Of a stretch of DNA of 36,124 bases, positions 1 to 8,406 are shown in pieces. Made by a program: the position numbers and the translations under genes. Location of the stretch: the NCBI GenBank assembly GCA_013152485.1, contig JAADGG010000041.1:94791-130914 (forward strand), in the 5' to 3' direction. Source of the stretch: Nitrospirota bacterium (GTDB taxonomy: Bacteria; Nitrospirota; Thermodesulfovibrionia; Thermodesulfovibrionales; JdFR-85). The notes beneath the pieces are model-generated. The model did no database searches. It saw nothing but the letters and a program-made list of their open reading frames with translations, and had not been told where the DNA came from. The stretch's first letter is position 1. Each line of letters begins with the position of its first letter.

Positions 1-1
1 G

Positions 2-373
2 CCGGGGCACTGGGCCTTCGGAGCCTTCTTTACCGCGACAAGCATGATAGGCTTCATCGCGCTTGCAGGCATAATAGTACGCAACTCCATCCTGTTGATC
101 GACTTCGTCGAGATGGAGTGGAAAGGCGGGCTTCCCCTGAAAGAGGCACTCGTCCGGGCAGGGGCCGTGAGGTTCAGGCCCATAGTCCTGACAGCGGCCG
201 CAGTAGTAGTCGGCTCTTTCGTCATGCTCTTCGACCCGATATTCCAGGGCCTCGCCATAGCCATGATGTTCGGGGCCACCGCCTCGACCGCCCTGACACT
301 CGTGGCAGTCCCGCTGTTGTACTTTCAGATGTTCAAGGACAGGAAAGGACCGGTCGAGGGAGAGGGCGACTGA
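2..373 (+). CDS. RND efflux transporter, C-terminal fragment (5' end outside window)
   Basis: Inner-membrane pump subunit of the RND (AcrB/MexB/CusA-like) superfamily, which uses the proton gradient to expel drugs, metals or lipids through a tripartite complex. The frame is open from base 2, and only the last 123 residues are present. The visible part begins with a motif typical of the last transmembrane bundle ([20 protein letters not shown]) followed by [13 protein letters not shown] strongly hydrophobic segment near the end ([17 protein letters not shown]) precedes a short charged tail. The sequence resembles AcrB-type pumps, but the substrate cannot be judged from this fragment. The gene ends 215 bases before the convergent CBM48 gene. 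Seen: frame and motifs. Known: the family assignment. The rest of the pump operon lies to the left of the window. Confidence 0.88.
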   Translation, partial: PGHWAFGAFFTATSMIGFIALAGIIVRNSILLIDFVEMEWKGGLPLKEALVRAGAVRFRPIVLTAAAVVVGSFVMLFDPIFQGLAIAMMFGATASTALTLVAVPLLYFQMFKDRKGPVEGEGD

Positions 374-545
374 GGGGTGAAAAAGACGTGTATCCGGCAC
401 CGACCGGACAGGCGGAGCATCGAGCGGTCGCCGGCATATTCACGCTGACGGGCACCGTGCCCGGCGCATGTGGCGGCTCATTCCCACGGCGTTCTGCGTC
501 AGGGCGAACATCCTGCACACGCTCCGGGTCAACAGGCGGTCTTCT

Positions 546-571
546 CCTGGAGGGGCACCAGCCCCTCCAGG
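546..571. terminator. Perfect 11-bp hairpin between convergent genes, possible bidirectional terminator
   Basis: A perfect inverted repeat (546-556 with 561-571, four-base loop) lies in the 215-base gap between the end of the RND gene (+) and the end of the CBM48 gene (-). A smaller GC-rich hairpin (449-463, six-base-pair stem, three-base loop) lies upstream. Neither is followed by a run of T on either strand, so they are not textbook intrinsic terminators. The position between two convergent genes still suggests transcript ends. I see no gene in 374-588. Confidence 0.4.
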
Positions 572-588
572 CACGGCTTCAACGGTCT

Positions 589-1011
589 TCAGATCACTAC
601 CACCGAATCGTCACTGCCGTACGGATTCGGCCTGTATCTGTCCGCCCACCAGTCGTTCTCCCACCTGGTGGCGTCTATAAGGTAGCGGTAACAATACTCC
701 CTTCCGGTCTCGAGTTCCATGGTTATAGAGAAGTCACCGCTCTTGAGCCTCTTCATCACGGTGGCCCCCTTGTCCCAGTTGTTGAAGTCTCCCACGATAC
801 TGACCTTCTGAGCGCCTGGAGCCGCCTCCTTGGGAAGCCTGAAGGTCACCCTGCATGAAGGACGGCTCTTGAGGTACTGCTTCCGGATCCCCCGAATCCC
901 GGATGCACCGCAGGCCTTCTTTCCGGAAGATCCCGCGGAGCTCTTCGAAGCCTTGCACGTCATCTTCTCTTTCCGAGGTGATTTCTTGACCTCTTCTCTC
1001 TGTTTCTTCAT
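589..1011 (-). CDS. Small glycogen-binding (CBM48 / isoamylase early-set) protein with basic N-terminal tail
   Basis: A 140-residue soluble protein. Residues about 45-140 match the short stand-alone E-set/AMPK1 glycogen-binding family: CRVTFRLPKEAA, then VSIVGDFNNWD (the carbohydrate-binding strand with its tryptophan), GREYCYRYLID and a second aromatic cluster RWENDWWADRY. The expected role is binding of alpha-glucan and tethering or regulation of glycogen metabolism; no catalytic domain is present. Residues 1-40 form a Lys/Arg/Ser-rich tail with two Cys (C19, C34), which looks like an extension on the usual ~100-residue family. The ATG is preceded by a strong AGGAGG-type ribosome site (minus strand, just beyond 1011). 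The gene stands alone, with no glycogen genes beside it in the window. It is divergent from the lipoprotein gene. Binding is inferred from family resemblance only. Confidence 0.82.
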   Translation of the reverse strand: MKKQREEVKKSPRKEKMTCKASKSSAGSSGKKACGASGIRGIRKQYLKSRPSCRVTFRLPKEAAPGAQKVSIVGDFNNWDKGATVMKRLKSGDFSITMELETGREYCYRYLIDATRWENDWWADRYRPNPYGSDDSVVVI

Positions 1012-1164
1012 GGCCCCTCCTTCGTTTGATATGAAAAAGACCTCTTTGAATTATTATTTTGCTACTTACACGGAAATAAATGCAACACCCCGGAAACCTT
1101 GTTCCTTCAAGGTGTTCCGCACGTGAGCAACCCGTATGCCCGGGACTTCTCAGCCTCCGTCGAG

Positions 1165-1193
1165 TTGACAAAAAAGACTGAATCCATGATAAT
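1165..1193 (+). promoter_or_regulatory. Near-consensus sigma-70 promoter of the lipoprotein gene
   Basis: TTGACA at 1165-1170, a 17-base spacer and GATAAT at 1188-1193. The -35 is perfect and the -10 has five of six bases. Transcription would start near 1200, giving a leader of about 50 bases that contains the GGAG ribosome site at 1241-1244. It points at the 1253 start codon. Confidence 0.75.
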
Positions 1194-1252
1194 GAAATAA
1201 CGGAGATGGAGCGGAAGAGACATTCAGGAGAGTCTTGTTCGGAGATGGCCAG

Positions 1253-1618
1253 GTGAAAAGGACCGCTGCAGTTCTGATTGCGCTGGCGCTGCTCATGAGT
1301 GCATGCGTGGCCGTGGAAGAGAGGCCGGGCCCGCACCCCCTGCCTCCGCCTCACAGGTGCAAGGCAAGGCACATCTACTATTACTATCCGTCTGCCTTTG
1401 TATACTTCGACGTCAACAGGAGGCTGTACTTCTTTCTTTCAAACGGTGCATGGGTGGCTGCACCCGTCTTGCCCCCCACGATAGTGATCAGGCCGGACCG
1501 GTTCGTAACGATCGAGCTCGATGTCGACAGGCCCTATATCTACTTCGAGAAACACCGGAAGAAGTTCCCGCCGGGAAAGAAGTACAGAAGACACAGGGGC
1601 AGACACGGAATGCACTGA
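1253..1618 (+). CDS. Small aromatic-rich lipoprotein of unknown function
   Basis: A 121-residue predicted lipoprotein. I chose the GTG at 1253 because GGAG sits eight bases upstream and because it yields a compact signal peptide (MKRTAAVLIALALLMSAC) whose lipobox LMSAC puts the lipidated Cys at residue 18. An upstream TTG at 1235 would add six unlikely residues. After the Cys come a Pro/His-rich linker and a core rich in Tyr, Phe and Trp (HIYYYYPSAFVYFDVNRRLYFFLSNGAW), then a strongly basic, His/Arg/Lys-rich C-terminus. Similar small lipoproteins with a YYYYP...VYFD...YFYL...W core are common in Deltaproteobacteria-like genomes, without known function. Its strong promoter suggests good expression. 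Envelope location is well supported; its role is not known. Confidence 0.82.
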   Translation: MKRTAAVLIALALLMSACVAVEERPGPHPLPPPHRCKARHIYYYYPSAFVYFDVNRRLYFFLSNGAWVAAPVLPPTIVIRPDRFVTIELDVDRPYIYFEKHRKKFPPGKKYRRHRGRHGMH

Positions 1619-1690
1619 CAGCTCTACGGAATGAGGACGTCTCTCACGAGTTCGGATGCACACGCATGGAGACGTAACACACCGGCACCC

Positions 1691-2644
1691 CTACATAGAC
1701 CTCTGCCCACCGAGGATAATCTCCTCTGGAGCCGTCGGCTTGTAACACCTTCCCTGATACGTATCCAGCTCCTCGAGCTTCTCTGATATGTCCCGCAGTA
1801 TTTCATGGCGCCCCTTTCCCCAGAGGGGTGCTATGAGAATACTGTCCGGGGCAGTTGCAAAGACCCTCTGCAGGACGATCGAGGGCGAAAGCCTCTCGAT
1901 GAACCTCACGACAAAGTCGACATACTCCTCGTAGCCGAACAGTGGAAACGGCGTCTCCCTGTAGAGTTCCGCAAGCCTCGTATCCTTGACCACCTGGAGC
2001 TGGTGTATCTTCAGGAACTCGACAGGCAGCGCGGATACGGCATCAGCCGCCCTGAGCATCTCCTCTTCGGTCTCGGTGGGGAAACCGGCTATGAGATGTG
2101 CGCCGATATGGATTCCCCGTCCGTATGTGAGATCAACCGCCCTCACAAAGGAGGCATAGTCATGACCACGGTTGATGAACTCGAGGGTCCTGTCATAGAC
2201 GGACTGAAGCCCGTATTCAACGAGTATGAAGTGGTCCCTGGCGAGTTCCTCAAGGAGTCCGACCTTTGCCTCGTCTATGCAGTCCGGCCTCGTGCCTATG
2301 GCGAGCCCCACGACATCAGGCACATCAAGCGCCTCCCTGTACATCTCCTCGAGTCTTTCCACGGGAGCGTGGGTGTTCGTATACGGCTGAAAGTATACGA
2401 TGAACCGTTCTGCTCCGTACCTCTTCCTGAGATAAACGAGGCCGTTGCTTATCTGCTCCCGGACCGGCAGGACGGGACGGCATGACGAGGGCCTGAAGCT
2501 GTCATTGTTGCAGTATATGCACCCGCCGTAACCGACGGTCCCGTCCCTGTTAGGACAGGTGAAGCCCGCATCCACATTCACCTTGTAGACGGTAAGGCCG
2601 AAGAGGGACTTTATGTATCTGCCGAACGAGTTATATCTCTGCAT
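1691..2644 (-). CDS. YhcC-type radical SAM protein (TIGR01212-like)
   Basis: A 317-residue radical S-adenosylmethionine protein of the Elp3-like subgroup that includes E. coli YhcC. The cluster-binding motif is at residues about 29-44: CPNRDGTVGYGGCIYC, with spacing C-x11-C-x2-C, as in this family. Further family marks are YFQPYTNTHAP, VVGLAIGTRPDCI, EYGLQSVYDRTL, HIGAHLIAGFPTET and FLKIHQLQVVKDT. The substrate of the family is not settled. Its start overlaps the end of thiE by 14 bases, so it is probably translated by coupling; there is no clear ribosome site of its own. It is the last gene of the minus-strand block that begins with the TPR gene. The 72 bases beyond its stop show no clear terminator. 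Confidence 0.9.
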   Translation of the reverse strand: MQRYNSFGRYIKSLFGLTVYKVNVDAGFTCPNRDGTVGYGGCIYCNNDSFRPSSCRPVLPVREQISNGLVYLRKRYGAERFIVYFQPYTNTHAPVERLEEMYREALDVPDVVGLAIGTRPDCIDEAKVGLLEELARDHFILVEYGLQSVYDRTLEFINRGHDYASFVRAVDLTYGRGIHIGAHLIAGFPTETEEEMLRAADAVSALPVEFLKIHQLQVVKDTRLAELYRETPFPLFGYEEYVDFVVRFIERLSPSIVLQRVFATAPDSILIAPLWGKGRHEILRDISEKLEELDTYQGRCYKPTAPEEIILGGQRSM

Positions 2645-3248
2645 TTACTATATTAACAAAATTCCTTGCGGTACTGTACAGGTCGCTGCTTTCGAGTATT
2701 CCGGAGGCCACTGCCACGGCCGCCGCTCCATGCCTGAGGACTTCTCTGAGGTTCTCGAGATTGATTCCGCCTATCGCCACGACAGGGATGTCGATAGACG
2801 ATGCGGTCTCTCTCAGCAGGCTCAGCCCCCTGGGGGTCCCGGCCTCTTTCGTAGAGGTCTCGAAGACCGGCCCGAACCCTATATAGTCCGCACCGTTGCG
2901 CCAGGCCTCGAGGGCCTGTTCAATATCGTGCGTGGATATCCCGACATCCTTTTCACCCATGATCTTCCTTGCCGCCGTCAGCGGGAGGTCGTCCTGGCCG
3001 AGGTGGACACCGTCTGCGTCCACTGCAAGGGCTATGTCGGCATGGTCGTTTATGGTCAGCACGGCCCTGTATTCCTGTGTCAGGGTCCTGAGCCTCTCCG
3101 CCTGGAGAAAGAGATCCCTCCTGCTGAGGGTCTTCTCCCTGTACTGTATCCACCTTACGCCGGCATCGAGTACGATTCTCACCGTATCCTCGACACCGAG
3201 GACGGAGAGCCTGCTGTCCGTTATGAAACAGATACCGCCGTTAAGCAT
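2631..3248 (-). CDS. thiE: Thiamine-phosphate synthase
   Basis: Joins hydroxymethylpyrimidine diphosphate and thiazole phosphate to give thiamine phosphate (cytosol). The protein has 205 residues, normal for the family. Diagnostic parts of the TIM barrel are visible: VRWIQYREK near residue 35, TINDHADIALAVDADGVHLG with the following QDDLP, a GISTHD segment, DYIGFGPVFETSTK (phosphate and substrate loop), IPVVAIGGIN and AAAVAVASGI. It lies 72 bases after accC and overlaps the radical SAM gene by 14 bases. No other thiamine gene is nearby. The start ATG has no strong ribosome site, so the start is less certain than the identity. Confidence 0.93.
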   Translation of the reverse strand: MLNGGICFITDSRLSVLGVEDTVRIVLDAGVRWIQYREKTLSRRDLFLQAERLRTLTQEYRAVLTINDHADIALAVDADGVHLGQDDLPLTAARKIMGEKDVGISTHDIEQALEAWRNGADYIGFGPVFETSTKEAGTPRGLSLLRETASSIDIPVVAIGGINLENLREVLRHGAAAVAVASGILESSDLYSTARNFVNIVNAEI

Positions 3249-3320
3249 AGTGATTCTCTAACGGTCTTTTCCGAGACGAATCGAGAGCGAGCCGCCGGCA
3301 GAGGGCAGAGGACGTCCGCG

Positions 3321-4663
3321 TCACCCGTACAGCAGGTCCTCGACGAACCTCGTGGTGTAGTTGCCGCTCAGAAAGTCCCTGGATTCGAGCACCCGCTGCT
3401 GAAACGGTATGGTTGTCCGGACTCCCTCTATAATGAATTCCTTGAGGGCGCGGCGCATCCGCTCTATGGCCTCCTCACGGTCCCTGCCGGTAACGATGAG
3501 CTTTGCTATGAGGGAGTCATAGTTGCTCGGCACCGTCCAGCCGCTGTATGCTGCGGTGTCGACCCTCACACCGGGACCGCCCGGCAGATACAGGAAGGAT
3601 ATCCTTCCCGGGGAGGGTATGAATCTCTCCGGATCCTCGGCATTTATACGGCACTCGATCGCATGACCCGTTATGCTCACCTTGCTCTGCCTGAAGCCGA
3701 GGGGATTACCTGCAGCAAGCTTTATCTGCTCCTTTATGATGTCTATTCCCGTAACCGCCTCTGTCACAGGGTGCTCGACCTGTATCCGGGTGTTTATCTC
3801 CATGAAGTACACATTTCCTTCGAGGTCGACGATGAACTCGAGGGTCCCGACGTTTCTGTACTTGAGGGCCTTTGCCGCCTTTACGGCATACTCGCCTATC
3901 TTCTTCCTGAACCGCTCTGTGATGTTCGGCCCCGGGGATTCCTCGATCAGCTTCTGGTGACGCCTCTGGATCGAGCAGTCCCTTTCACCGAGGTGTACGG
4001 TGTTGCCCTTGTTGTCGGCCATGATCTGGACCTCTATATGGCGCATCTCGGATATGTACTTCTCGAGGTACAGATCCCCGCACCCGAACGCTGCAAGGGA
4101 TTCACGCTGGGCGGTGTTGAAGGCGCTCTCTATCCCGTCTGCGTTTTCGACGATTCTCATTCCCCTGCCTCCTCCACCGGCCGAGGCCTTGAGTATCACC
4201 GGATAACCGATCTTGTCGGCTATCTTCCTGGCCGCCTCGGCACTCTTAACGAGGCCGTCACTGCCGGGGACCACGGGTACGCCCTTCTTCTTCAGGATGT
4301 GCCGTGCCCTGGCCTTGTCACCCCCGAGACGGATGTTTTCGGGCCTGGGACCTATGAAGGTGATCCCGGATTTGCCGCATGCCTCGGCAAACTGGGGATT
4401 TTCAGACAGGAAACCGTATCCGGGGTGGATGGCCTCGGAGTCTGTTATCTCGGATGCGCTCAGTATGGCGGGTGTATGGAGATAACTCTGCTGGGGATTT
4501 GCCGGACCTATGCATACGGCCTCATCAGCGAGTTTCACATGCATCGACTCCTTGTCGACATCGGAGTAGACTGCAACGGTCTTTATGCCGAGCTCACTGC
4601 AGGCCCGTATGATGCGCACGGCTATCTCTCCGCGGTTTGCTATGAGGATCTTCTTGAAGAGTT

Positions 4664-4667
<4 letters not shown>
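3321..4667 (-). CDS. accC: Acetyl-CoA carboxylase, biotin carboxylase subunit
   Basis: Carboxylates the biotin of AccB with ATP and bicarbonate, the first half-reaction of fatty acid synthesis. At 448 residues it has the usual length. Visible are the N-terminal [15 protein letters not shown] motif, the [10 protein letters not shown] motif, the Gly-rich ATP-grasp loop ([14 protein letters not shown]), [20 protein letters not shown], a [10 protein letters not shown] segment (usually EEAP in relatives) and [16 protein letters not shown]. The C-terminal biotin carboxylase domain follows. The start overlaps the accB stop by four bases (ATGA), so the two subunits are translationally coupled. It belongs to the classic pepQ-efp-accB-accC arrangement. 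Confidence 0.97.
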
Positions 4668-5088
<421 letters not shown>

Positions 5089-5092
<4 letters not shown>

Positions 5093-5652
5093 CCCTTCAC
5101 CCTCTCTATGTATTCACCTGTGCGCGTGTCGACCTTTATGACGTCCCCCTCGTTTATGTGGAAGGGAATCTTCACACTTGCGCCTGTTTCGAGGACAGCG
5201 GGTTTGCTGCCTCCAGAGGCCGTATCCCCCTTGAATCCGGGCTCGGTCTGGACCACCTTCAGTTCGACGAATATGGGCAGGTCGACCGCAATCGGTTCCC
5301 CCTTGTAATAAAGGATGAAGACGTTCATGTTCTCCTTGAGGTATTTCTTGGAATCACCGAGCTGCTCCTCTGTCAACGGGACCTGCTCATACGTGCCGGT
5401 ATCCATGAAATAGTAGAGATCGTCCTGTTTGTACAGATACTGCATCTCCTTCTCTTCAAGCTCCGGTTTCGGCACCTTGTCGCCGGATGAAAAGGTCTCC
5501 TCGATGATCTTGCCTGTCCTGAGGCCCTTCATCTTGGTCCTGACAAAGGCCCCGCCCCTGCCCATCTTCACATGCTGAAAATCCAGGATCTCATACGGTT
5601 CACCCCTGAATTCTATCTTAGTACCCCGCTTGAAATCACTCGTAGAAATCAT
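5089..5652 (-). CDS. efp: Elongation factor P, Arg at the loop-tip position
   Basis: Translation factor that rescues ribosomes stalled at proline runs. I chose the ATG at 5652 (187 residues): GGAGG lies six bases before it, and it gives the usual beginning [14 protein letters not shown] codon directly before it also reads in frame. The N-terminal KOW-like domain carries the loop [19 protein letters not shown]. With this start the loop-tip residue is Arg32, where E. coli-type proteins have a modified Lys. The two OB domains follow and appear complete, with the usual [10 protein letters not shown] and [15 protein letters not shown] motifs near the end. It overlaps accB by four bases. The modifying enzyme, if any, is not in this window. 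Confidence 0.96.
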
Positions 5653-5736
5653 CAACTTCCTCCACTGTTATTTTTACTTTACTTCCCGGCCCGGACTACG
5701 GGCAAGACAGCCGATTACCGAAGCCCGCATTCTGCA

Positions 5737-6792
5737 TCATACAACCTCAAGCCTCTTCGGCAGGCGGGTCAAGACCCTTGGTCCCTTCTCTCCGATACAG
5801 ACCATATCCTCTATTCTCACCCCCCCCACACCGGGGATGTATACGCCTGGCTCAATGGTAAAGACCATCCCCTCCATGAGGATATCTTTACTTATCAATG
5901 ATATACGAGGAGACTCGTGTATATCAAGCCCGACGCCATGGCCGGTTCCATGGCCGAAGAAGTCTCCGAAGCCGGCCCGTTCTATCAACTCCCTTGCGGC
6001 CCTGTCCACATCGGCAGCCTTCACTCCCGCACCGGCCGCCCGGATCGCGGAACGGTTCGCCTTCAGCACGGTGTCGTATATCCTCATCTTGGTCTCCATG
6101 CCGGGCCCTTCCAGGAGAAGTGTCCTCGTCATGTCCGAGAAATAGCCCCCTGCCTCTCCTCCCCAGTCGACAACCACGAGATCTCCAGGCTCGAGCCTCT
6201 TCTCCGACGGCGAGGCGTGCGGCAGTGCGGCATTCTCTCCCGAAGCCACTATTATATCAAACGGTATGCGCTGGCAGCCCCTCCTCCTGAGCGCCTCTTC
6301 GAGCCTGAGGGCGACGGACCTTTCCGTCACCCCCCTCCTTATCTCGGGCTTTATCTCGGAGAACGCCTCCTCGGCCCGTTTTACAGCCGTCCTTATGAGC
6401 CTGATCTCCTCCCTCTCCTTCTTCAGCCTAAGCGACTCCACCATGTTCCTTACAGCCCTGAGCCGGAAGCCGTTCTTCAGGCCATGGTAGAGACTGTACG
6501 GGGCGTTAAACTCAAAACCGAGGGAGTGTACGCGAAGTCTCCTGAGAGTCCTCCTCACGCGGCGGAGCAACGCCCCTTCGGGCACTATGACCTCGCACCC
6601 CTTCACTTCGAGACGGGCCTGCTCCCTGTACCTGAAGTCGGTAAAGAAGAAGGCCTCCTTCCTCGTAACGAGCAGTAACGCCGAGGACCCCCGGAACCCG
6701 GTGAGGTAGCGGACGTTCTTCAGGTCACTCACCAGAAAGGCCTTCAGCCGTCTCGATGAAACCAGTTCCTTTATGCTTTCCAACCTGTCCAT
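5737..6792 (-). CDS. M24B family Xaa-Pro peptidase (PepQ/PepP-like)
   Basis: Cytosolic metallopeptidase cleaving X-Pro bonds, the usual neighbour upstream of efp. The protein has 351 residues. The N-terminal creatinase-like domain begins MDRLESIKEL and includes the VRYLTGFRGS motif. The catalytic 'pita-bread' domain carries all five dinuclear metal ligands: D209 (VVDWGG), D220 (FSDMTRT), H285 (HGTGHGVGLDIHE), E314 (FTIEPGVYIPG) and E328 (VRIEDMV). It is therefore likely active. No ribosome site precedes the ATG; a perfect 12-base palindrome (6800-6811) lies just upstream instead. Whether it acts as an aminopeptidase on peptides or a prolidase on dipeptides cannot be told from sequence alone. 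Confidence 0.92.
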   Translation of the reverse strand: MDRLESIKELVSSRRLKAFLVSDLKNVRYLTGFRGSSALLLVTRKEAFFFTDFRYREQARLEVKGCEVIVPEGALLRRVRRTLRRLRVHSLGFEFNAPYSLYHGLKNGFRLRAVRNMVESLRLKKEREEIRLIRTAVKRAEEAFSEIKPEIRRGVTERSVALRLEEALRRRGCQRIPFDIIVASGENAALPHASPSEKRLEPGDLVVVDWGGEAGGYFSDMTRTLLLEGPGMETKMRIYDTVLKANRSAIRAAGAGVKAADVDRAARELIERAGFGDFFGHGTGHGVGLDIHESPRISLISKDILMEGMVFTIEPGVYIPGVGGVRIEDMVCIGEKGPRVLTRLPKRLEVV

Positions 6793-6799
6793 AACGTGA

Positions 6800-6811
6800 C
6801 CGGTCGACCGG
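6800..6811. repeat. Perfect 12-base palindrome CCGGTCGACCGG upstream of the peptidase start
   Basis: The palindrome ends eight bases before the ATG of the M24 peptidase, on its upstream side, within the 124-base gap that separates that gene from the roadblock gene. It occupies the place where a ribosome site would be expected and none is visible. It could be an operator or simply chance in GC-rich DNA. The rest of the gap (6812-6916) shows no clear promoter or terminator. Confidence 0.35.
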
Positions 6812-6916
6812 CGGGCATCCCGGATTCCCGGCGGAAAAAACTTGAGGATTTGATCGGGGTTTTGCTTTGCTCAGAAGTGGATCCTTGAGGTTGTAGCCCC
6901 TGGACGTGATGTTCGG

Positions 6917-7273
6917 CTAAAACTCCTTTTCAATCTGCGGCACCGTGGTCCTCAGCACGAATCTCGCCTTGCCGTAGTTTCCGTCGGGTTTTACGATGAG
7001 TGCGAGGTAGTAGTCCCTCGTGATCCTCCTCATGATTATACCGCAGACGTCGGCTATCAGCAGGAACTCCCTGGCCTGCCCAAGCTGCAGATCCTGTGAC
7101 GCCGTCTCGATATCCTTCATCAAGGCCGAGGCCTCGGCAGAGAGGACGCTGAAGTCGAGCAGCCTCTCCACCACATACTCTTCGACAGGTATGCCGTCCG
7201 AGGCGAGTATCATTGCTGCTACAGCACCGTCGACCCTCTCTGTCGCCTCTTTAAGAACTTCCGAAAAATTCAT
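6917..7273 (-). CDS. Roadblock/LC7 (MglB-like) domain protein
   Basis: A 118-residue protein with the roadblock/LC7 pattern: an N-terminal helix (MNFSEVLKEATERVDG), a strand-turn-strand with AVAAMILASDGIPVEEYVV, a long helix of about residues 40-65 (LSAEASALMKDIETASQDL), then REFLLIADVCGIIMRRITRDYYLALIVKPDGNYGKARFVL. Members of this fold pair with small Ras-like GTPases; MglB is the activator of MglA in cell polarity. No GTPase gene is in the window. Its start lies inside the end of the TPR gene (23-base overlap), so the two are almost certainly made together. Fold assignment is by pattern recognition; a GTPase-regulating role is inference. Confidence 0.8.
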   Translation of the reverse strand: MNFSEVLKEATERVDGAVAAMILASDGIPVEEYVVERLLDFSVLSAEASALMKDIETASQDLQLGQAREFLLIADVCGIIMRRITRDYYLALIVKPDGNYGKARFVLRTTVPQIEKEF

Positions 7274-8309
7274 CCCTTCTGTTTTTAAGTCCCTCGTAAA
7301 AGCTTTCGAGCCGACCGATAAGAGACCCCGTATCCTTTCCTATCATTTTGAGATAATGCTTCAGTTCTTCCACTCTCTGCCTGACACGCTTGTTGTCAGG
7401 ATCAGTATCGAGCAACCCCGAATATATGTCCACTGCCTTCATATACTGGCCGGCATCTATGTATCCGTCCGCCTCCTCGAGCAGCGCGTCGACCTCCGAC
7501 GACAAAGGCCTTTCTGCAGACTCGGTCAGTCCATCCAGCATGTCGTCGAAATCGAAGGATGAGCCCGTCTCCATCCCTGCAAAAGGCTCTTCTTCCCTGG
7601 TGTCGCCCGGCATGGCGAACATCGGGGAATCATCCGACGTCTCACCAAAGGCCCTTTCAGCTGCAAGGTCATCGAGCTGACCGTACTCTTCCATGCCGGC
7701 ATCCCCGCCGCCCTCAACGGCAACCACCTCGGGGAACTCGATCGTATCCACCGGCTCCGGCCCTGGATAGGGAAGCCCTTCTTCCGGCTCTTCGCCTGCA
7801 TCTTCCGCATCGAGCGCATCTGTAGACGTTCCGGCTGCCTCATCAGGAAGTGCTTCAAGCGTCTCCGCCGCAGCCTCTCCTTCCGCACCTTCCTGTGCGG
7901 GCATCTGCACCGAACCGGTAAGCGCCTCGAGCCTCTCCCTCGCCTCTTCGTCCCTGGGGTTCAGCTCGAGAATCTTCCGGAGAGACGAGACGGCCTTTTC
8001 GTTGTCTCCCGCAGAACTGTATATTTCAGAAAGTTTCTTCTGTGCAAAGAGATTGTCGGGGACGGCTTCGATCACTTTCTCGAACTCCTCTCGCGCCTTC
8101 TCCGCATGTCCCATCTCGAGGTAGATCTTACCGAGCGCCACCCTTGCAGTAGTGTAGGACGGCTGTTTCTGAAGCTCCTTGAGGAGCACGTCGATGGCCT
8201 CATCGTACATGCCGGCCTTCCGGTACTCCTCGGCAAGAGGGACAAACAGCTTTGAGCCGGGGTCCTTGTCAAGCCTCGCCTTTAGTTTCTCGATATCATC
8301 CAGTGCCAT
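7251..8309 (-). CDS. TPR-repeat protein with long acidic linker, paired with a roadblock protein
   Basis: A 352-residue cytosolic protein without signal peptide or membrane segment. The N-terminal part holds about three tetratricopeptide repeats (residues 21-50, 54-84, 88-121; for example AEEYRKAGMYDEAIDVLLKE and LGKIYLEMGHAEKAREEFEK). Residues about 132-272 are a low-complexity Glu/Asp/Ala/Pro/Gly-rich linker, likely disordered. One further TPR-like unit (about 274-316, ADGYIDAGQYMKAVDIYSGL) and a helical tail follow. TPRs bind other proteins; the partner here is probably the roadblock protein whose gene overlaps the end by 23 bases. A strong promoter lies directly upstream (8358-8387), making this the first gene of its transcript, perhaps running through pepQ-efp-accBC. 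The exact function is not recognisable. Confidence 0.85.
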   Translation of the reverse strand: MALDDIEKLKARLDKDPGSKLFVPLAEEYRKAGMYDEAIDVLLKELQKQPSYTTARVALGKIYLEMGHAEKAREEFEKVIEAVPDNLFAQKKLSEIYSSAGDNEKAVSSLRKILELNPRDEEARERLEALTGSVQMPAQEGAEGEAAAETLEALPDEAAGTSTDALDAEDAGEEPEEGLPYPGPEPVDTIEFPEVVAVEGGGDAGMEEYGQLDDLAAERAFGETSDDSPMFAMPGDTREEEPFAGMETGSSFDFDDMLDGLTESAERPLSSEVDALLEEADGYIDAGQYMKAVDIYSGLLDTDPDNKRVRQRVEELKHYLKMIGKDTGSLIGRLESFYEGLKNRRDEFFGSS

Positions 8310-8357
8310 AAAATATCCGCCCCTCTGGATCCCAGGTGCCTCTCACGTATATAAACC

Positions 8358-8387
8358 ATTATATTGCCTGATTGCTGGAGATGTCAA
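8358..8387 (-). promoter_or_regulatory. Full-consensus sigma-70 promoter upstream of the TPR gene
   Basis: Read on the minus strand: TTGACA (8387-8382), an 18-base spacer and TATAAT (8363-8358). Both hexamers are perfect. Transcription would start near 8351, about 40 bases before the TPR start codon. This is the best promoter match I found in the window, and it lies between coaBC and the TPR/roadblock pair, so the two gene groups need not share a transcript. Confidence 0.82.
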
Positions 8388-8406
8388 CAATTTTAATGAA
8401 GGCCCC

